Assembly: GCF_011758655.1 (NCBI RefSeq)
Contig: NZ_JAAMPA010000002.1
Span: 682,001 to 746,000 of the forward strand
Reading direction: 5' to 3'
DNA length: 64,000 bases
DNA from: Modestobacter marinus
GTDB lineage: Bacteria; Actinomycetota; Actinomycetes; Mycobacteriales; Geodermatophilaceae
In this document: one piece after another, positions 40,583 to 48,591 of the stretch
How the letters are laid out: each line of letters begins with the position of its first letter
Numbering within the stretch: position 1 is the stretch's first letter
Notes under the pieces: generated by a model
The model's database searches: none
What the model was told of the DNA's origin: nothing
Seen by the model: only the letters and a program-made list of their open reading frames with translations
Position numbers and translations under genes: made by a program

Positions 40583-40828
40583 GTGGCCAACCTCTGCTGC
40601 CTGTGCCGCTCCCACCACCGACTCAAGACCTTCGCCCCCGGTTGGCACTTCGCCATCGACGACGACGGCACCTTGCACGTCACCACCCCCAGCGGCGTCA
40701 CCCGCACCACCCGACCACCCGGGATGCGAGCACTGAGCCAACGCGCTGGAGCAGCCGATCCACCTCCTGGAGACGACTCGCCACCGGCGGCGGTCCGCTC
40801 ACCCGTCGACGACCCCCCGCCCTTTTGA
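40583..40828 (+). pseudogene. DUF222-HNH endonuclease, 3' part
   Basis: The first host codon is 40595: CCLCRSHHRLKTFAPGWHF, then IDDDGTLHVTTPSGVTRTTR and a Pro-rich end, 78 codons with the stop. It supplies the second Cys pair and the HH of the HNH domain missing from 34528-35820. A GTG at 40583, in element DNA, could allow translation as an 81-aa fragment (VANLCCLCRS), but this alone is not an enzyme. Confidence 0.9.
40587..40594. other. attR core (CCAACCTC)
   Basis: Second copy of the 8-bp core. On the element side is TGGGTGGC (40580-40587), which pairs imperfectly with GCCATACCCA at the left end when the ends are joined as attP. Confidence 0.82.
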
Positions 40829-40902
40829 CCGGTCCGCCGGCCAGGGACGTCCCGTGCCCGGACGTATCCGGTCGACATCTGGGAGCTGCGCCACGTCTGG
40901 AG

Positions 40903-41212
40903 GCTGCTCGACGCCCAGGAGCTGCTCGACGCCCGGAGACGAGCTCGGCGCCCGGGAGATGCTCAACGCCCGGAGAGAAATTTGCCGCCCGCAGGCGAAC
41001 TTGCCGCCCGGGGGCGAACTTGCCGCCCGGGGGCGAACTCTGCGTGCGGGGGCAGCTCGGCGTCCGAGGGCAGCTCGGGGTCCGGGGCAGCTCGGCGTCC
41101 GGGGGCAGTTCGACGTCCGGGGGCAGTTCGACGTCCGGGGGCAGTTCGACGTCCGGGGGCAGTTCGACGTCCGGGGGCAGTTCGACGTCCGGGGGCAGTT
41201 CGACGTCCGGGG
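40903..41212. repeat. 18-19-bp tandem array between the HNH remainder and lysE
   Basis: Six exact 18-bp copies of GCAGTTCGACGTCCGGGG at 41105-41212, preceded by diverged 18-bp and 19-bp units back to about 40903. It fills the 385-nt spacer 40829-41213 and ends 2 nt before the lysE stop codon. No spacers, so not CRISPR. Confidence 0.92.
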
Positions 41213-41213
41213 G

Positions 41214-41837
41214 TTACTCGGTGATCAGTCGGGCGCCGAAGCCGAGCAGTGCGACTCCCGTGACCGCGTCGAGGGACCGGCGCACGCGCCGGCGCATGAG
41301 CACGTGCCGGGCGCGATGCAGTCCGGCGACGACCAGCAGCAGGGACAGCAGGGTCAGCGCGGCGTGCGTCAGTGCCAGCGCACTCATCGCGACGAGACTC
41401 GGATCCGGGCCGAGGAACTGCGGCAGCAGCGCGAGGTAGAAGACCAGCACCTTCGGATTGGTGATGTTCGCGAGGAAGCCCTGCCGCCAGCCGGTGAGCG
41501 CGCCGCGAGCTGAAGGGGCACCGCCCGGGCCGAGCGGTGCATAGCGCCCAGCGACCGCGGAACGGAGTGCCTGCGCGGCCAGCAGGACGAGGTAGCCCGC
41601 CCCCACCCAGGTGATCACCCGGAAGACCGGCTGGGCGTGCGCGATCGCGGCTCCGAGACCGGCTGCCGCGGCGATGCCCTGCACGGCGGCTGCACTGGCG
41701 ACTCCGAGCGAGCTCCACGCCCCACGGCGTCGGCCGCCGGCCAGCGCGTTCTTGGTGACCACCGCGAAGTCCGGTCCGGGGATCACGATGAGGACCACTG
41801 CGACCACGACGAACGACCCGTACGTCGACCAGCTCAC
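41214..41837 (-). CDS. LysE family amino-acid exporter
   Basis: A 207-aa membrane protein with about six helices, exporting amino acids or related small molecules. Motifs: VVLIVIPGPDFAVVTKNAL at the N-terminus (the family's PGP signature), then GFLANITNPKVLVFYLALLPQF. GTG start at 41837. Its stop abuts the 18-bp array. Substrate not known; no LysG-like regulator is adjacent. Confidence 0.92.
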   Translation of the reverse strand: MSWSTYGSFVVVAVVLIVIPGPDFAVVTKNALAGGRRRGAWSSLGVASAAAVQGIAAAAGLGAAIAHAQPVFRVITWVGAGYLVLLAAQALRSAVAGRYAPLGPGGAPSARGALTGWRQGFLANITNPKVLVFYLALLPQFLGPDPSLVAMSALALTHAALTLLSLLLVVAGLHRARHVLMRRRVRRSLDAVTGVALLGFGARLITE

Positions 41838-41975
41838 GGCCGGATGCTCCCACGGCCATGCCGTCCGTTCATCGCTCCGGAACTCCCGCGACGGCCGCTC
41901 CGGCGGACAACCCCCCAGCCGCGGCTCGGACGTCCCTCAGAGCCGGGCGAGCTGATCCAGGACGGTCGGCCTCCA

Positions 41976-42041
41976 GGACATCGACGACGACGGCACCCTG
42001 CACGTCAGGACGTCCATCGGCGTCGCGGAGGCCATGCGACC
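41976..42041 (+). pseudogene. Remnant of a second HNH endonuclease 3' end
   Basis: Reads DIDDDGTLHVRTSIGVAEAM and is nearly the same, in DNA and protein, as the C-terminal IDDDGTLHVTTPSGVTRT of the HNH gene ending at 40828. No HNH domain precedes it; the 5' side is unrelated sequence. A decayed copy or recombination scar. Confidence 0.7.
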
Positions 42042-42048
42042 ACGTGAC

Positions 42049-42597
42049 TCAGCGGGCGGAGCCGGCTCGCCGGAAGGTCGGCCCGGGCGGCCGGGGGACA
42101 TCGGCGGCCGGGTCGCGCCGGCGGCGGAGCTCCAGCGCCAGGCTCTCCTCGCCACGGGCCATCGCCCACCGGTGGTTCGCCTCGAACGCCGGCCGCAGCA
42201 GCCAGCTGAGCCGAGCCAGCAACGGCTTGGCCGCGCGCACCTGCCAGTCGTAGGTGATCACCACCTCCGGCCCCTCCTGCACGAAGGTCCACCGGCCGGT
42301 GCCCACCAGGTCACCGACCGCGGCCAGAGCGAAGCCGGTGTCGGTCATCGTCTCGGTGATCCGCAGCGTCCAGCGCAGCGTGTAGGGCAGCCAGCCCGTC
42401 GTGAAGAGCTCGACCGTGCGCCCCAGCCCATCCGGCTCCCCGTCGGCGACCGGGACGACGTCGAGGTAGACGGCCGGCCACCAGCGGGGCAGCGCGGCGC
42501 TGTCGCTGAGCACCGCCTGCACCTCGGCGATCGTGCCCGGCACCCGCCAGACGGTGACGAAGCAGTACGCGGGCGGCGGCGAGGGCACGGTCGGCAC
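42049..42597 (-). CDS. SRPBCC family (polyketide cyclase/START-like) protein
   Basis: A 182-aa soluble helix-grip protein. Starts near PPPAYCFVTVWRVPGTIAEV, followed by ALPRWWPAVYLDVV and the long closing helix LLRPAFEANHRWAMARGEES. The fold binds hydrophobic ligands; no specific role seen. The GTG at 42597 (VPTVPSPPP) fits the family better than the ATG at 42687. Upstream lies the 23-bp array. Confidence 0.78.
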   Translation of the reverse strand: MPTVPSPPPAYCFVTVWRVPGTIAEVQAVLSDSAALPRWWPAVYLDVVPVADGEPDGLGRTVELFTTGWLPYTLRWTLRITETMTDTGFALAAVGDLVGTGRWTFVQEGPEVVITYDWQVRAAKPLLARLSWLLRPAFEANHRWAMARGEESLALELRRRRDPAADVPRPPGPTFRRAGSAR

Positions 42598-42709
42598 TCT
42601 GCTCACCGGCGCGAAGGCTGTCCACCGCACCTCCCGGACGACGGCCGTAGCACCGCACCCGAGGACGAGGCTGCCCGCCGACGCCACGGGACGCTGCCCC
42701 CCGCATCAC

Positions 42710-42826
42710 CGCAGAGCCGTCCACTGCGTCACCGCAGAGCCGCCCGCCGCCTCCCCACAGAGCCATCCACCGCCTACCCGTAGAGCCGTCCACCGCCTCC
42801 CCGCGAAGCCGTCCACCGCGTCACGG
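42710..42826. repeat. 23-bp tandem array, five units
   Basis: Five diverged 23-bp units, with AGAGCCRTCCACCGCCTCCC-like cores at 42713, 42736, 42759, 42782 and 42805. Lies in the gene-free 42598-43078. Followed by a GTCGCC-type codon-like run (42826-42880); the rest of the spacer shows nothing clear. Confidence 0.85.
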
Positions 42827-43078
42827 CCGTCGCCGTCACCGTCGCCGTCGCCGCCGCCGCCGCCCTCGCCGCCGCCGTCGCCGTCAGCTCGCGCCCCACT
42901 CGCCCCACCTCGTCCGTCCTGCGCCATGGGCTCCCGCCCTGGCAGGCAGCCCGCGGGGAGATCCGAGCCGCAGACGTCCGGATCGACCCGGACGGGTGAT
43001 GGAGGCCGCGGCTGCGGATGCCGAAGACCTGGGTGAACGCGCCGGCGAGCGGAGCCGGGCACGACGACGAGGACCGCC

Positions 43079-44611
43079 ATGACCCCACCACCCGTGACGT
43101 CGCCTGCGACACGCCGGTCGGTCTTCCGTCGCCCCACCGACCTGGTCGAACGCACCCGGTGGCTCTTCGGCGCCTGCGCCGTCGTGTCCCTGGTGCTCAC
43201 CACGGGCGGCGCGGTCGCCGGCGCCGGCACCTGGCGGCTGCTCGCGATCGCGGTGGCCGTGGCGGCACTGCTCGGGTCCTGGCTGCACCGGTACACCGCT
43301 CGCCGCGGGTCGTTCGCCCTGGACCTCCTCGACGCCGTGGCCATCTGCCTGTTCGCCCTCGCCTCGCCGGTGCCGGCGGTCGCCCTGGGCGTCACCTTCT
43401 CCGCGCTGTGGTTCCGCGCCGTCTACGGCCGCGACCGGGACACCTGGGCCTACACGACCGCCCAGTGCGCCGGTCTGGTCGCCGCCCTGGCGCTGTGGGA
43501 GGTCTTCCCCGGTCACACCGCCCCGGCCCCGGCCGCCCCGCTGCTGGGCGCACTCCCCATCGCGCCGCTGCTCGCCGTCGTCGCCCGGCACCTGGCCCGG
43601 GTGCTGCAGGAGCACCAGGCGGCGCAGGCCTGGGACGCCACTCTCTCCCGGCTGACCACCCAGCTGCTCGGTGTCACCGACGTCGAGCAGATCAGGGAGC
43701 GCGGCTGGGAGGCCGCCGAGCACATCTGCCGGATCACCCCCGGCCTGTCCGTCGTCATCGTCGAGGACGACGGGGAGCGACTGCTGGTGCAGCGCTCCGT
43801 CGGCCCTGTCCACCAGCTGCCCGGCACCCTGGACCGGACGCCGTCCGCCGTGGGCCTGGCGGCTGCCGCCGGCTCGCAGGAGCCCCGGGACGTCACGGCT
43901 CCGCCGGAGCTCGTCGCGGCGGCCGGCGGAGCATCCTGCTGGGCGGCGATCCCACTGCCCGACGAACCCGGCAGGAACCTCCTGCTGGGCGGCAGCGTGC
44001 TCCACCCCGCGGGCGTGGCGCTGTTCCAGCAGCTGGTGAACCAGGCGGCCCTCGCCGTCCGGGCGACCAGCGCGCACCGGGAGCTCGAGGTCCAGGCGCG
44101 CACCGACGCCCTCACCGGCCTGGCCAACCGCGGCACCTTCTCCGCCGCACTGGCGGCAGCGACCCCCAGCGCCGCCGGGGACCCGTGGCTGCTGTTCGTC
44201 GACCTCGACGACTTCAAGCTGGTCAACGACCGGCTGGGGCACGCCGCGGGTGACGACCTGCTGCGCGCGGTGGGCGCGCGGCTGGCCGGCGTCGTCCGCG
44301 CACCGGACCTGTGTGCCCGGCTGGGCGGCGACGAGTTCGCCGTCCTGGTGCACGCCGCCGACGCCGCGGAGGCCGAGACGCTGGGACGGCGACTGGTCGA
44401 GGCGGTCTCCGCACCGGTCCCGCTGGCCGCCGGCACGGCCCGGGTGGGCGCCAGCATCGGCGCCGCGCGCGTGCTGCCCGGCGCCTCGTGGACCAGCACG
44501 CTGCAGCAGGCCGACCTGGCGATGTACGCGGCCAAGGCCGCCGGCAAGAACCGGGTGCACGTCTCCGGCGCCGCACCGCAGCTCACCAGCGGGGCGCTGA
44601 TCCCGTCCTGA
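43079..44611 (+). CDS. Membrane GAF-GGDEF diguanylate cyclase
   Basis: A 510-aa protein. About five to six hydrophobic helices (~25-170), a GAF-like domain (~185-330, ending FQQLVNQAALAVRA), and a GGDEF domain (TDALTGLANRGTF to the end). The catalytic site is RLGGDEFAVLV; metal site DLDDFKLVNDRLGHAAGDD. It should make c-di-GMP on an unknown membrane or ligand signal. ATG at 43079 after GACGAGGACC. A second c-di-GMP protein in the window after 7935-10184; the two are not neighbours. Confidence 0.92.
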   Translation: MTPPPVTSPATRRSVFRRPTDLVERTRWLFGACAVVSLVLTTGGAVAGAGTWRLLAIAVAVAALLGSWLHRYTARRGSFALDLLDAVAICLFALASPVPAVALGVTFSALWFRAVYGRDRDTWAYTTAQCAGLVAALALWEVFPGHTAPAPAAPLLGALPIAPLLAVVARHLARVLQEHQAAQAWDATLSRLTTQLLGVTDVEQIRERGWEAAEHICRITPGLSVVIVEDDGERLLVQRSVGPVHQLPGTLDRTPSAVGLAAAAGSQEPRDVTAPPELVAAAGGASCWAAIPLPDEPGRNLLLGGSVLHPAGVALFQQLVNQAALAVRATSAHRELEVQARTDALTGLANRGTFSAALAAATPSAAGDPWLLFVDLDDFKLVNDRLGHAAGDDLLRAVGARLAGVVRAPDLCARLGGDEFAVLVHAADAAEAETLGRRLVEAVSAPVPLAAGTARVGASIGAARVLPGASWTSTLQQADLAMYAAKAAGKNRVHVSGAAPQLTSGALIPS

Positions 44612-44666
44612 CCGCCGTGCGCGGGCTCACACCTGACCGCTGTGACACCCTCGCCGCGATGGCGTC

Positions 44667-45452
44667 ATGACCGGGTGGGAGATGCTCGCGGTCGCCGCCG
44701 CCGGATTCGCCGCGGGCGGCATCAACGCCGTCGTCGGCTCCGGCACCCTGGTCACCTTCCCCGTGCTGCTGGCCGTCGGGCTGCCGCCGGTGACCGCGAC
44801 GATCACCAACTCCCTCGGCCTGGTGCCCGGCAACCTGACCGGCGCGATCGGCTACCGCCGGGAGCTGCACGGTCAACGCCGACTGCTGCTGCGGCTGCTG
44901 CCGGCGTCGGTGCTGGGCGCGCTCACCGGCGCCTTCCTGCTGCTGCACCTGCCCGCCTCCGCGTTCGAGACGATCGTGCCGGCGCTCGTCGGGCTGGCCG
45001 TGGTGCTGGTCGCCGTCCAGCCGCTGCTGCAACGCCGGCTGGCCGCCCGCCGGGCCCGGGCGGGCACCGTCGAGCAGGAGCAGGTGCTCGGCCGCGGCCG
45101 GGTCGCCGCGCTCTTCGCCGGCGCCTACGCCACGGGCACCTACGGCGGCTACTTCGCCGCCAGTCAGGGCGTGCTGCAGATCGGCATCTTCGGCATGCTG
45201 CTCCGCGAGCCGCTGCAGCGGCTCAACGCGATCAAGAACGTGCTGACCCTGGCCGTCAACGCCGTGGCCGCGGTGGCCTACGTGGTGGTGGCGACGGAGC
45301 GGATCGACTGGCGCGCGGCCGCCCTGGTGGCCGGCGGCGCCGTGGTCGGCGGATACGTCGGGTCGACGCTGGGACGGCGACTGCCCGCCGCGCTGCTGCG
45401 GACCGCGATCGTGCTGCTCGGGCTGACCGCCATCTGGGTGCTGCTGCGCTGA
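44667..45452 (+). CDS. TSUP family (TauE/SafE) permease A
   Basis: A 261-aa membrane protein with eight likely helices and the duplicated TSUP motif: AGGINAVVGSGTLVTFPVLL early and TGTYGGYFAASQGVL in the second half. Proteins of this family export sulfite, sulfoacetate or related sulfur anions; substrate here unknown. The ATG at 44667 is close to the family's start. Its stop overlaps the start of permease B (TGATG). Confidence 0.9.
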   Translation: MTGWEMLAVAAAGFAAGGINAVVGSGTLVTFPVLLAVGLPPVTATITNSLGLVPGNLTGAIGYRRELHGQRRLLLRLLPASVLGALTGAFLLLHLPASAFETIVPALVGLAVVLVAVQPLLQRRLAARRARAGTVEQEQVLGRGRVAALFAGAYATGTYGGYFAASQGVLQIGIFGMLLREPLQRLNAIKNVLTLAVNAVAAVAYVVVATERIDWRAAALVAGGAVVGGYVGSTLGRRLPAALLRTAIVLLGLTAIWVLLR

Positions 45453-46219
45453 TGGACCCCCTGGAGTTCGGGCTGCTGGTGCTGGCCGGTCTCGGCGCCG
45501 GGCTGATCGGCAGCATCGCCGGCCTGGCGTCGCTGATCAGCTACCCCGCACTGCTGGCCACCGGCCTGTCGCCGGTCTCGGCCAACGTGACCAACACCGT
45601 GGCCCTGGTGCTCAGCGGGGTCGGCGCGGTCAGCGCGTCCCGGCCGGAGCTCACCGGGACGCGCCACCGGCTCGTCCGGCTGGGGGTGGCCGGGCTGCTC
45701 GGCGGCGTCGTCGGTGCGGCACTGCTCCTGCTGACCCCGACCGAGGCGTTCGAGAAGGTGGTGCCCTTCCTCATCGCCGGCGCGGCCGCCGCGATCCTGG
45801 TCCAGCGCCCGCCCCGGGAGCTGGCCGCCGAGGGCGCGGCGGCCGGGCAGCCGCGCCACGACTCCTGGGGGCTGGTGCTGGGCACCTTCGCCGTCTCCAT
45901 CTACGCCGGGTACTTCGGGGCGGCCGCCGGGGTGGTGTTGCTGGCGATGTACCTGCTGGTCGGCGGGGAGGGCGTGCCCCGCAGCAACGCACTGAAGAAC
46001 GTGGTCCTGCTGCTGGCCAACGGGGTGGCCGCGCTGGGCTACGCCCTCCTCGCCGACGTCGCGTGGCTGGCCGCCCTCCCCCTGGCGATCGGCTTCCTGC
46101 TCGGCGGCCGGCTCGGTCCGCGGGTGGTGCGCCGGGCGCCGCAGACGCTGCTGCGCCGGCTGATCGCCGTCGCCGGGCTCGCCCTCGCCGTGCGCCTGGG
46201 CCTCGACGCCTTCGGTTGA
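45452..46219 (+). CDS. TSUP family (TauE/SafE) permease B
   Basis: A 255-aa permease of the same family as its neighbour: GLIGSIAGLASLISYPALLA in the first half, SIYAGYFGAAAGVVLLAMYL in the second. The one-base-overlap start (ATG 45452) shows coupled translation with permease A, and the two may form a heteromeric carrier or derive from tandem duplication. Pairs of TSUP genes are common in this group of bacteria. Confidence 0.9.
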   Translation: MDPLEFGLLVLAGLGAGLIGSIAGLASLISYPALLATGLSPVSANVTNTVALVLSGVGAVSASRPELTGTRHRLVRLGVAGLLGGVVGAALLLLTPTEAFEKVVPFLIAGAAAAILVQRPPRELAAEGAAAGQPRHDSWGLVLGTFAVSIYAGYFGAAAGVVLLAMYLLVGGEGVPRSNALKNVVLLLANGVAALGYALLADVAWLAALPLAIGFLLGGRLGPRVVRRAPQTLLRRLIAVAGLALAVRLGLDAFG

Positions 46220-46301
46220 CCCCCCGGGTGGTGCACGACCGTCCGTACAGGCATGGTGACCCGAGATGGTGCGACGCGCGTCGCCCTCGACAGGAGGCGT
46301 G

Positions 46302-47048
46302 ATGAACGGGCCCGGTCCCTCGGCACAGCGGTTCGCCCACGAGCTGGACCAGCTGCCACCGGCGGAGCTCCGCGGGCCGGAGATGCTCGCCGTCCGGCTG
46401 GCCCGGGCCTGCGTGGCCGCCCTGCCGGTCGACGGTGCCGGGTTGAGCATCCACGACCCGGACGGGCTCCGGACGCCGATCGGCGCCAGCGACCCCCTGA
46501 CCTCACGGGCCGAGCGGCTGCAGTTCACCCACGGCGCCGGCCCCTGCCTCCGCGCCCACGACGACGGCGTCCGGATCGCCTTCGACGAGGGCGAGATCAC
46601 CCGGAACTGGCCCGAGCTGCACGACGCGCTGACCGCCGAGACGCCGTTCCGCGCCGTCCTGTCGGTGCCCTTGCTGCCGCCCCTGGGCCCCCTGGTGGTG
46701 CTCGACCTGTACGTGCACGAGCTCGCGGCGCTGCCGGCCACCGACCGCGAGGACGTCGACGACGTGGTCATCGCGCTCACCCGCGCCATGGTGGCCGCCG
46801 CCCTCGGTGCCCCCGTGACGGAGGGGCAGCGGGGCTGGTGGGACGGGCCGGACGCCCTGCGCCGCGCCCGCGTCTGGCAGGCGACCGGGATGGTGGACGT
46901 CGCCCTGGGCCTGGACACCGCCGACGCGCTGGCCGTGCTCAAGGCACACGCCTTCGCCACCGACCGGCTGGTCGACGACGTCGCCGAGGACCTCGTCAGC
47001 GGGCGGCTGTCCCTCACCGAACTCCGGACCGCCGTCTCCGACACCTGA
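46302..47048 (+). CDS. GAF-ANTAR domain transcription antitermination regulator
   Basis: A 248-aa protein. N-terminal GAF domain (~25-165, with ARACVAALPVDGAGLSIHD) and a C-terminal ANTAR domain (~185-245): ARVWQATGMVDVALGLDTAD, then ALAVLKAHAFATDRLVDDVA. ANTAR binds dual hexaloop RNA leaders and prevents termination. The ATG at 46302 follows AGGAGG with a 5-nt spacer. No obvious dual-hairpin target is near, so the regulated genes lie elsewhere. Confidence 0.9.
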   Translation: MNGPGPSAQRFAHELDQLPPAELRGPEMLAVRLARACVAALPVDGAGLSIHDPDGLRTPIGASDPLTSRAERLQFTHGAGPCLRAHDDGVRIAFDEGEITRNWPELHDALTAETPFRAVLSVPLLPPLGPLVVLDLYVHELAALPATDREDVDDVVIALTRAMVAAALGAPVTEGQRGWWDGPDALRRARVWQATGMVDVALGLDTADALAVLKAHAFATDRLVDDVAEDLVSGRLSLTELRTAVSDT

Positions 47049-47088
47049 CGGGCAGCGCCCAGCGCACGCCCGCAGCGCCGGCCGGCTC

Positions 47089-47152
47089 GAGGACGCCGCC
47101 GCAGACGATCTCGTCAGCGGTCGGCTGCCCCTGCCCGAGCCGCGGACGGCGG
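47089..47152 (+). pseudogene. Degenerate copy of the ANTAR gene 3' end
   Basis: The segment encoding ADDLVSGRLPLPEPRTA closely matches the last part of the neighbouring gene (AEDLVSGRLSLTELRTA) in sequence and order, 40 nt after its stop. No start or upstream domain, so a partial duplication in decay. Confidence 0.65.
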
Positions 47153-47230
47153 GTCCGGTAGCCGAGCGGGCACCCGCGACGAGCACCGGTCCCCGCTCTT
47201 GCGGCACACGACGACGCACGGACAGCTTGT

Positions 47231-47294
47231 TCAACCAAGGGGTTGACAACGACCCGCCATGCGGCCCACCCTCTTCATCAACCAGTTGGTTGAT
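47231..47294 (+). promoter_or_regulatory. Twin operators TCAACC-N4-GGTTGA before the ArsR-type gene
   Basis: Two perfect 16-bp palindromes of the same half-sites: 47231-47246 and 47278-47293 (the second extends to ATCAACCA/TGGTTGAT, 47277-47294). Centres are 47 bp apart. TTGACA (47243-47248) overlaps the first as a likely -35; the second lies 16 nt before the regulator's GTG. Fits autorepression by the ArsR protein. Confidence 0.75.
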
Positions 47295-47309
47295 CTGAGA
47301 GGAGGTCCC

Positions 47310-47675
47310 GTGGCGGCAGATTCCCTGTCCCGGGTGTTCTCGGCCCTGGCCGACCCCACCCGGCGCGACATGGTGGCCCGGCTCGCCGTCGGCGATGCCA
47401 CGGTCAACGAACTCGCCGCCCCCTACGACGTGAGCCTGCAGGCGGTCTCCAAGCACCTGAAGGTGCTCGAGGACGCCGGCCTCGTCAGCCGCAGCCGGGA
47501 GGCCCAGCGCCGCCCGGTGCACCTGGAGGCACAGGTGTTCGACCTGATGACGAAGTGGATCGAGCGCTACCGGCGCCAGGCCGAGGAGCGCTACCGCCGG
47601 CTCGACGACGTCCTCGCCGCGATGCCGGACGACGTCTCTCCCATCCCACCCGCAGCGGAAGGCCCTCCGACATGA
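47310..47675 (+). CDS. ArsR/SmtB-family HTH regulator (SRPBCC-linked type)
   Basis: A 121-aa winged-helix repressor: LSRVFSALADPTRRDMVARL, recognition helix region LQAVSKHLKVLEDAGLVSRS, and a C-terminal helix. It lacks the metal-binding CxC box, and belongs to the group paired with AHSA1-type SRPBCC genes. GTG at 47310 with GAGAGGAGG upstream. Its stop overlaps the SRPBCC start (ATGA). Likely represses this operon from two upstream palindromes. Confidence 0.93.
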   Translation: MAADSLSRVFSALADPTRRDMVARLAVGDATVNELAAPYDVSLQAVSKHLKVLEDAGLVSRSREAQRRPVHLEAQVFDLMTKWIERYRRQAEERYRRLDDVLAAMPDDVSPIPPAAEGPPT

Positions 47676-48154
47676 CCACCACCGACGCCCCCGAGACCCA
47701 GATCGTCGCCGACCCCGACGTCCCCCTGGTCCGGATCACCCGCGAGTTCGACGCCCCCCGGGAGAAGGTCTTCCGGGCGCACACCGACCCTGAGCTGGTC
47801 GTCCAGTGGCAGGGACCCAGCGGCATGGAGGCCCGGGTCGAGCACTACGACTGCCGCACCGGCGGCTCCTACCGCTACGTGCACGCCCAGGACGGCGTCG
47901 AGTACGGGTTCCACGGCTGCTTCCACGAGGTCCGGCCGCCCGAGCTGATCGTGCAGACCTTCACCTTCGAGGGCATGCCCGACGGCGTGGCCCTGGAGAA
48001 GCTCGTGCTGGAGGAGCTGCCCGGTGGGCGCACCCGGCTGACCGCGACCTCGCTGGTCGACTCCTTCGCCGACCGGGACGCGTTCCTGGCCAGCGGTATG
48101 GACAGCGGGGTCCGCGAGGGCTACCAGCGCCTCGACGCCCTGCTCGCCCGCTGA
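47672..48154 (+). CDS. AHSA1/SRPBCC-domain protein
   Basis: A 160-aa helix-grip protein. Starts MTTTDAPETQIVADPDVPLV, then VRITREFDAPREKVFRAHTD and the middle GGSYRYVHAQDGVEYGFHG; ends VREGYQRLDALLAR. Typical partner of an ArsR-type regulator; function usually unknown (lipid or small-ligand binding). Translationally coupled with the regulator by ATGA and followed by DoxX 20 nt later. Confidence 0.93.
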   Translation: MTTTDAPETQIVADPDVPLVRITREFDAPREKVFRAHTDPELVVQWQGPSGMEARVEHYDCRTGGSYRYVHAQDGVEYGFHGCFHEVRPPELIVQTFTFEGMPDGVALEKLVLEELPGGRTRLTATSLVDSFADRDAFLASGMDSGVREGYQRLDALLAR

Positions 48155-48174
48155 GCCGGGCCGGACGGGAACCG

Positions 48175-48564
48175 ATGATGACCACGACCGGGACCCGCCG
48201 ACGGCCTCCGCCGACGCGCGGGAAGGTGGCCCACTGGGCCGCGCGGATCGGGCTCGCCGCCGTCTTCGCGGCGGCGGGTCTGGCCAAGCTCGGCGGCGAC
48301 GCCGCGATGGTCGAGCTGTTCGACGACATCGGCGCCGGCCAGGGGCTGCGCCTGTTCGTCGGAGCGCTGGAACTGGCCGGCGCGGTGGGCCTGCTGGTGC
48401 GTCGCCTGCACCGGGCGGCCGCGGTCGGCCTGGCCCTACTGATGGTGGGCGCCACGGTCACGAACGTGGCGGTGCTGCACACCAGCCCGGTGCTCACGGT
48501 CGCGCTGGGGCTCGCCGCAGCCGGAGTGGCCTGGGCGCGGCCCGGTCAGCGGGGGCAGAGCTGA
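48175..48564 (+). CDS. DoxX family membrane protein
   Basis: A 129-aa protein with four hydrophobic helices: WAARIGLAAVFAAAGLAKLG at the first, then LFVGALELAGAVGLLV, ALLMVGATVTNVAVL and VALGLAAAGVAWA. DoxX proteins are linked to redox or quinone processes and stress. Starts at two adjacent ATGs (48175/48178). Third gene of the ArsR-AHSA1-DoxX unit and probably controlled by the twin operators. Confidence 0.88.
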   Translation: MMTTTGTRRRPPPTRGKVAHWAARIGLAAVFAAAGLAKLGGDAAMVELFDDIGAGQGLRLFVGALELAGAVGLLVRRLHRAAAVGLALLMVGATVTNVAVLHTSPVLTVALGLAAAGVAWARPGQRGQS

Positions 48565-48591
48565 CCGGCCGCGACCCGGCGAGTCCCCGGG

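Larger units (their letters stand above)
35797..40594. mobile_element. 4.8-kb serine-recombinase integrated element (IME / AICE-like, non-conjugative)
   Basis: About 4798 bp inserted in an HNH endonuclease gene. Contents: Fic protein (minus), a GC-rich hairpin stretch, small frames, a RepSA-like initiator (plus), an accessory frame, and a large serine recombinase (minus) 24 nt from attR. Joining base 35796 to 40595 restores a 500-aa HNH reading frame without any change. The Fic part is clearly poorer in GC than the host. No FtsK-like transfer gene is seen, so it is not a full AICE; it may replicate as a circle and move with a helper. Confidence 0.87.

Noticed and set aside
41105-41212. Possible CRISPR array
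   Set aside because: Units are directly adjacent with no spacers and no cas gene nearby; a simple tandem repeat.
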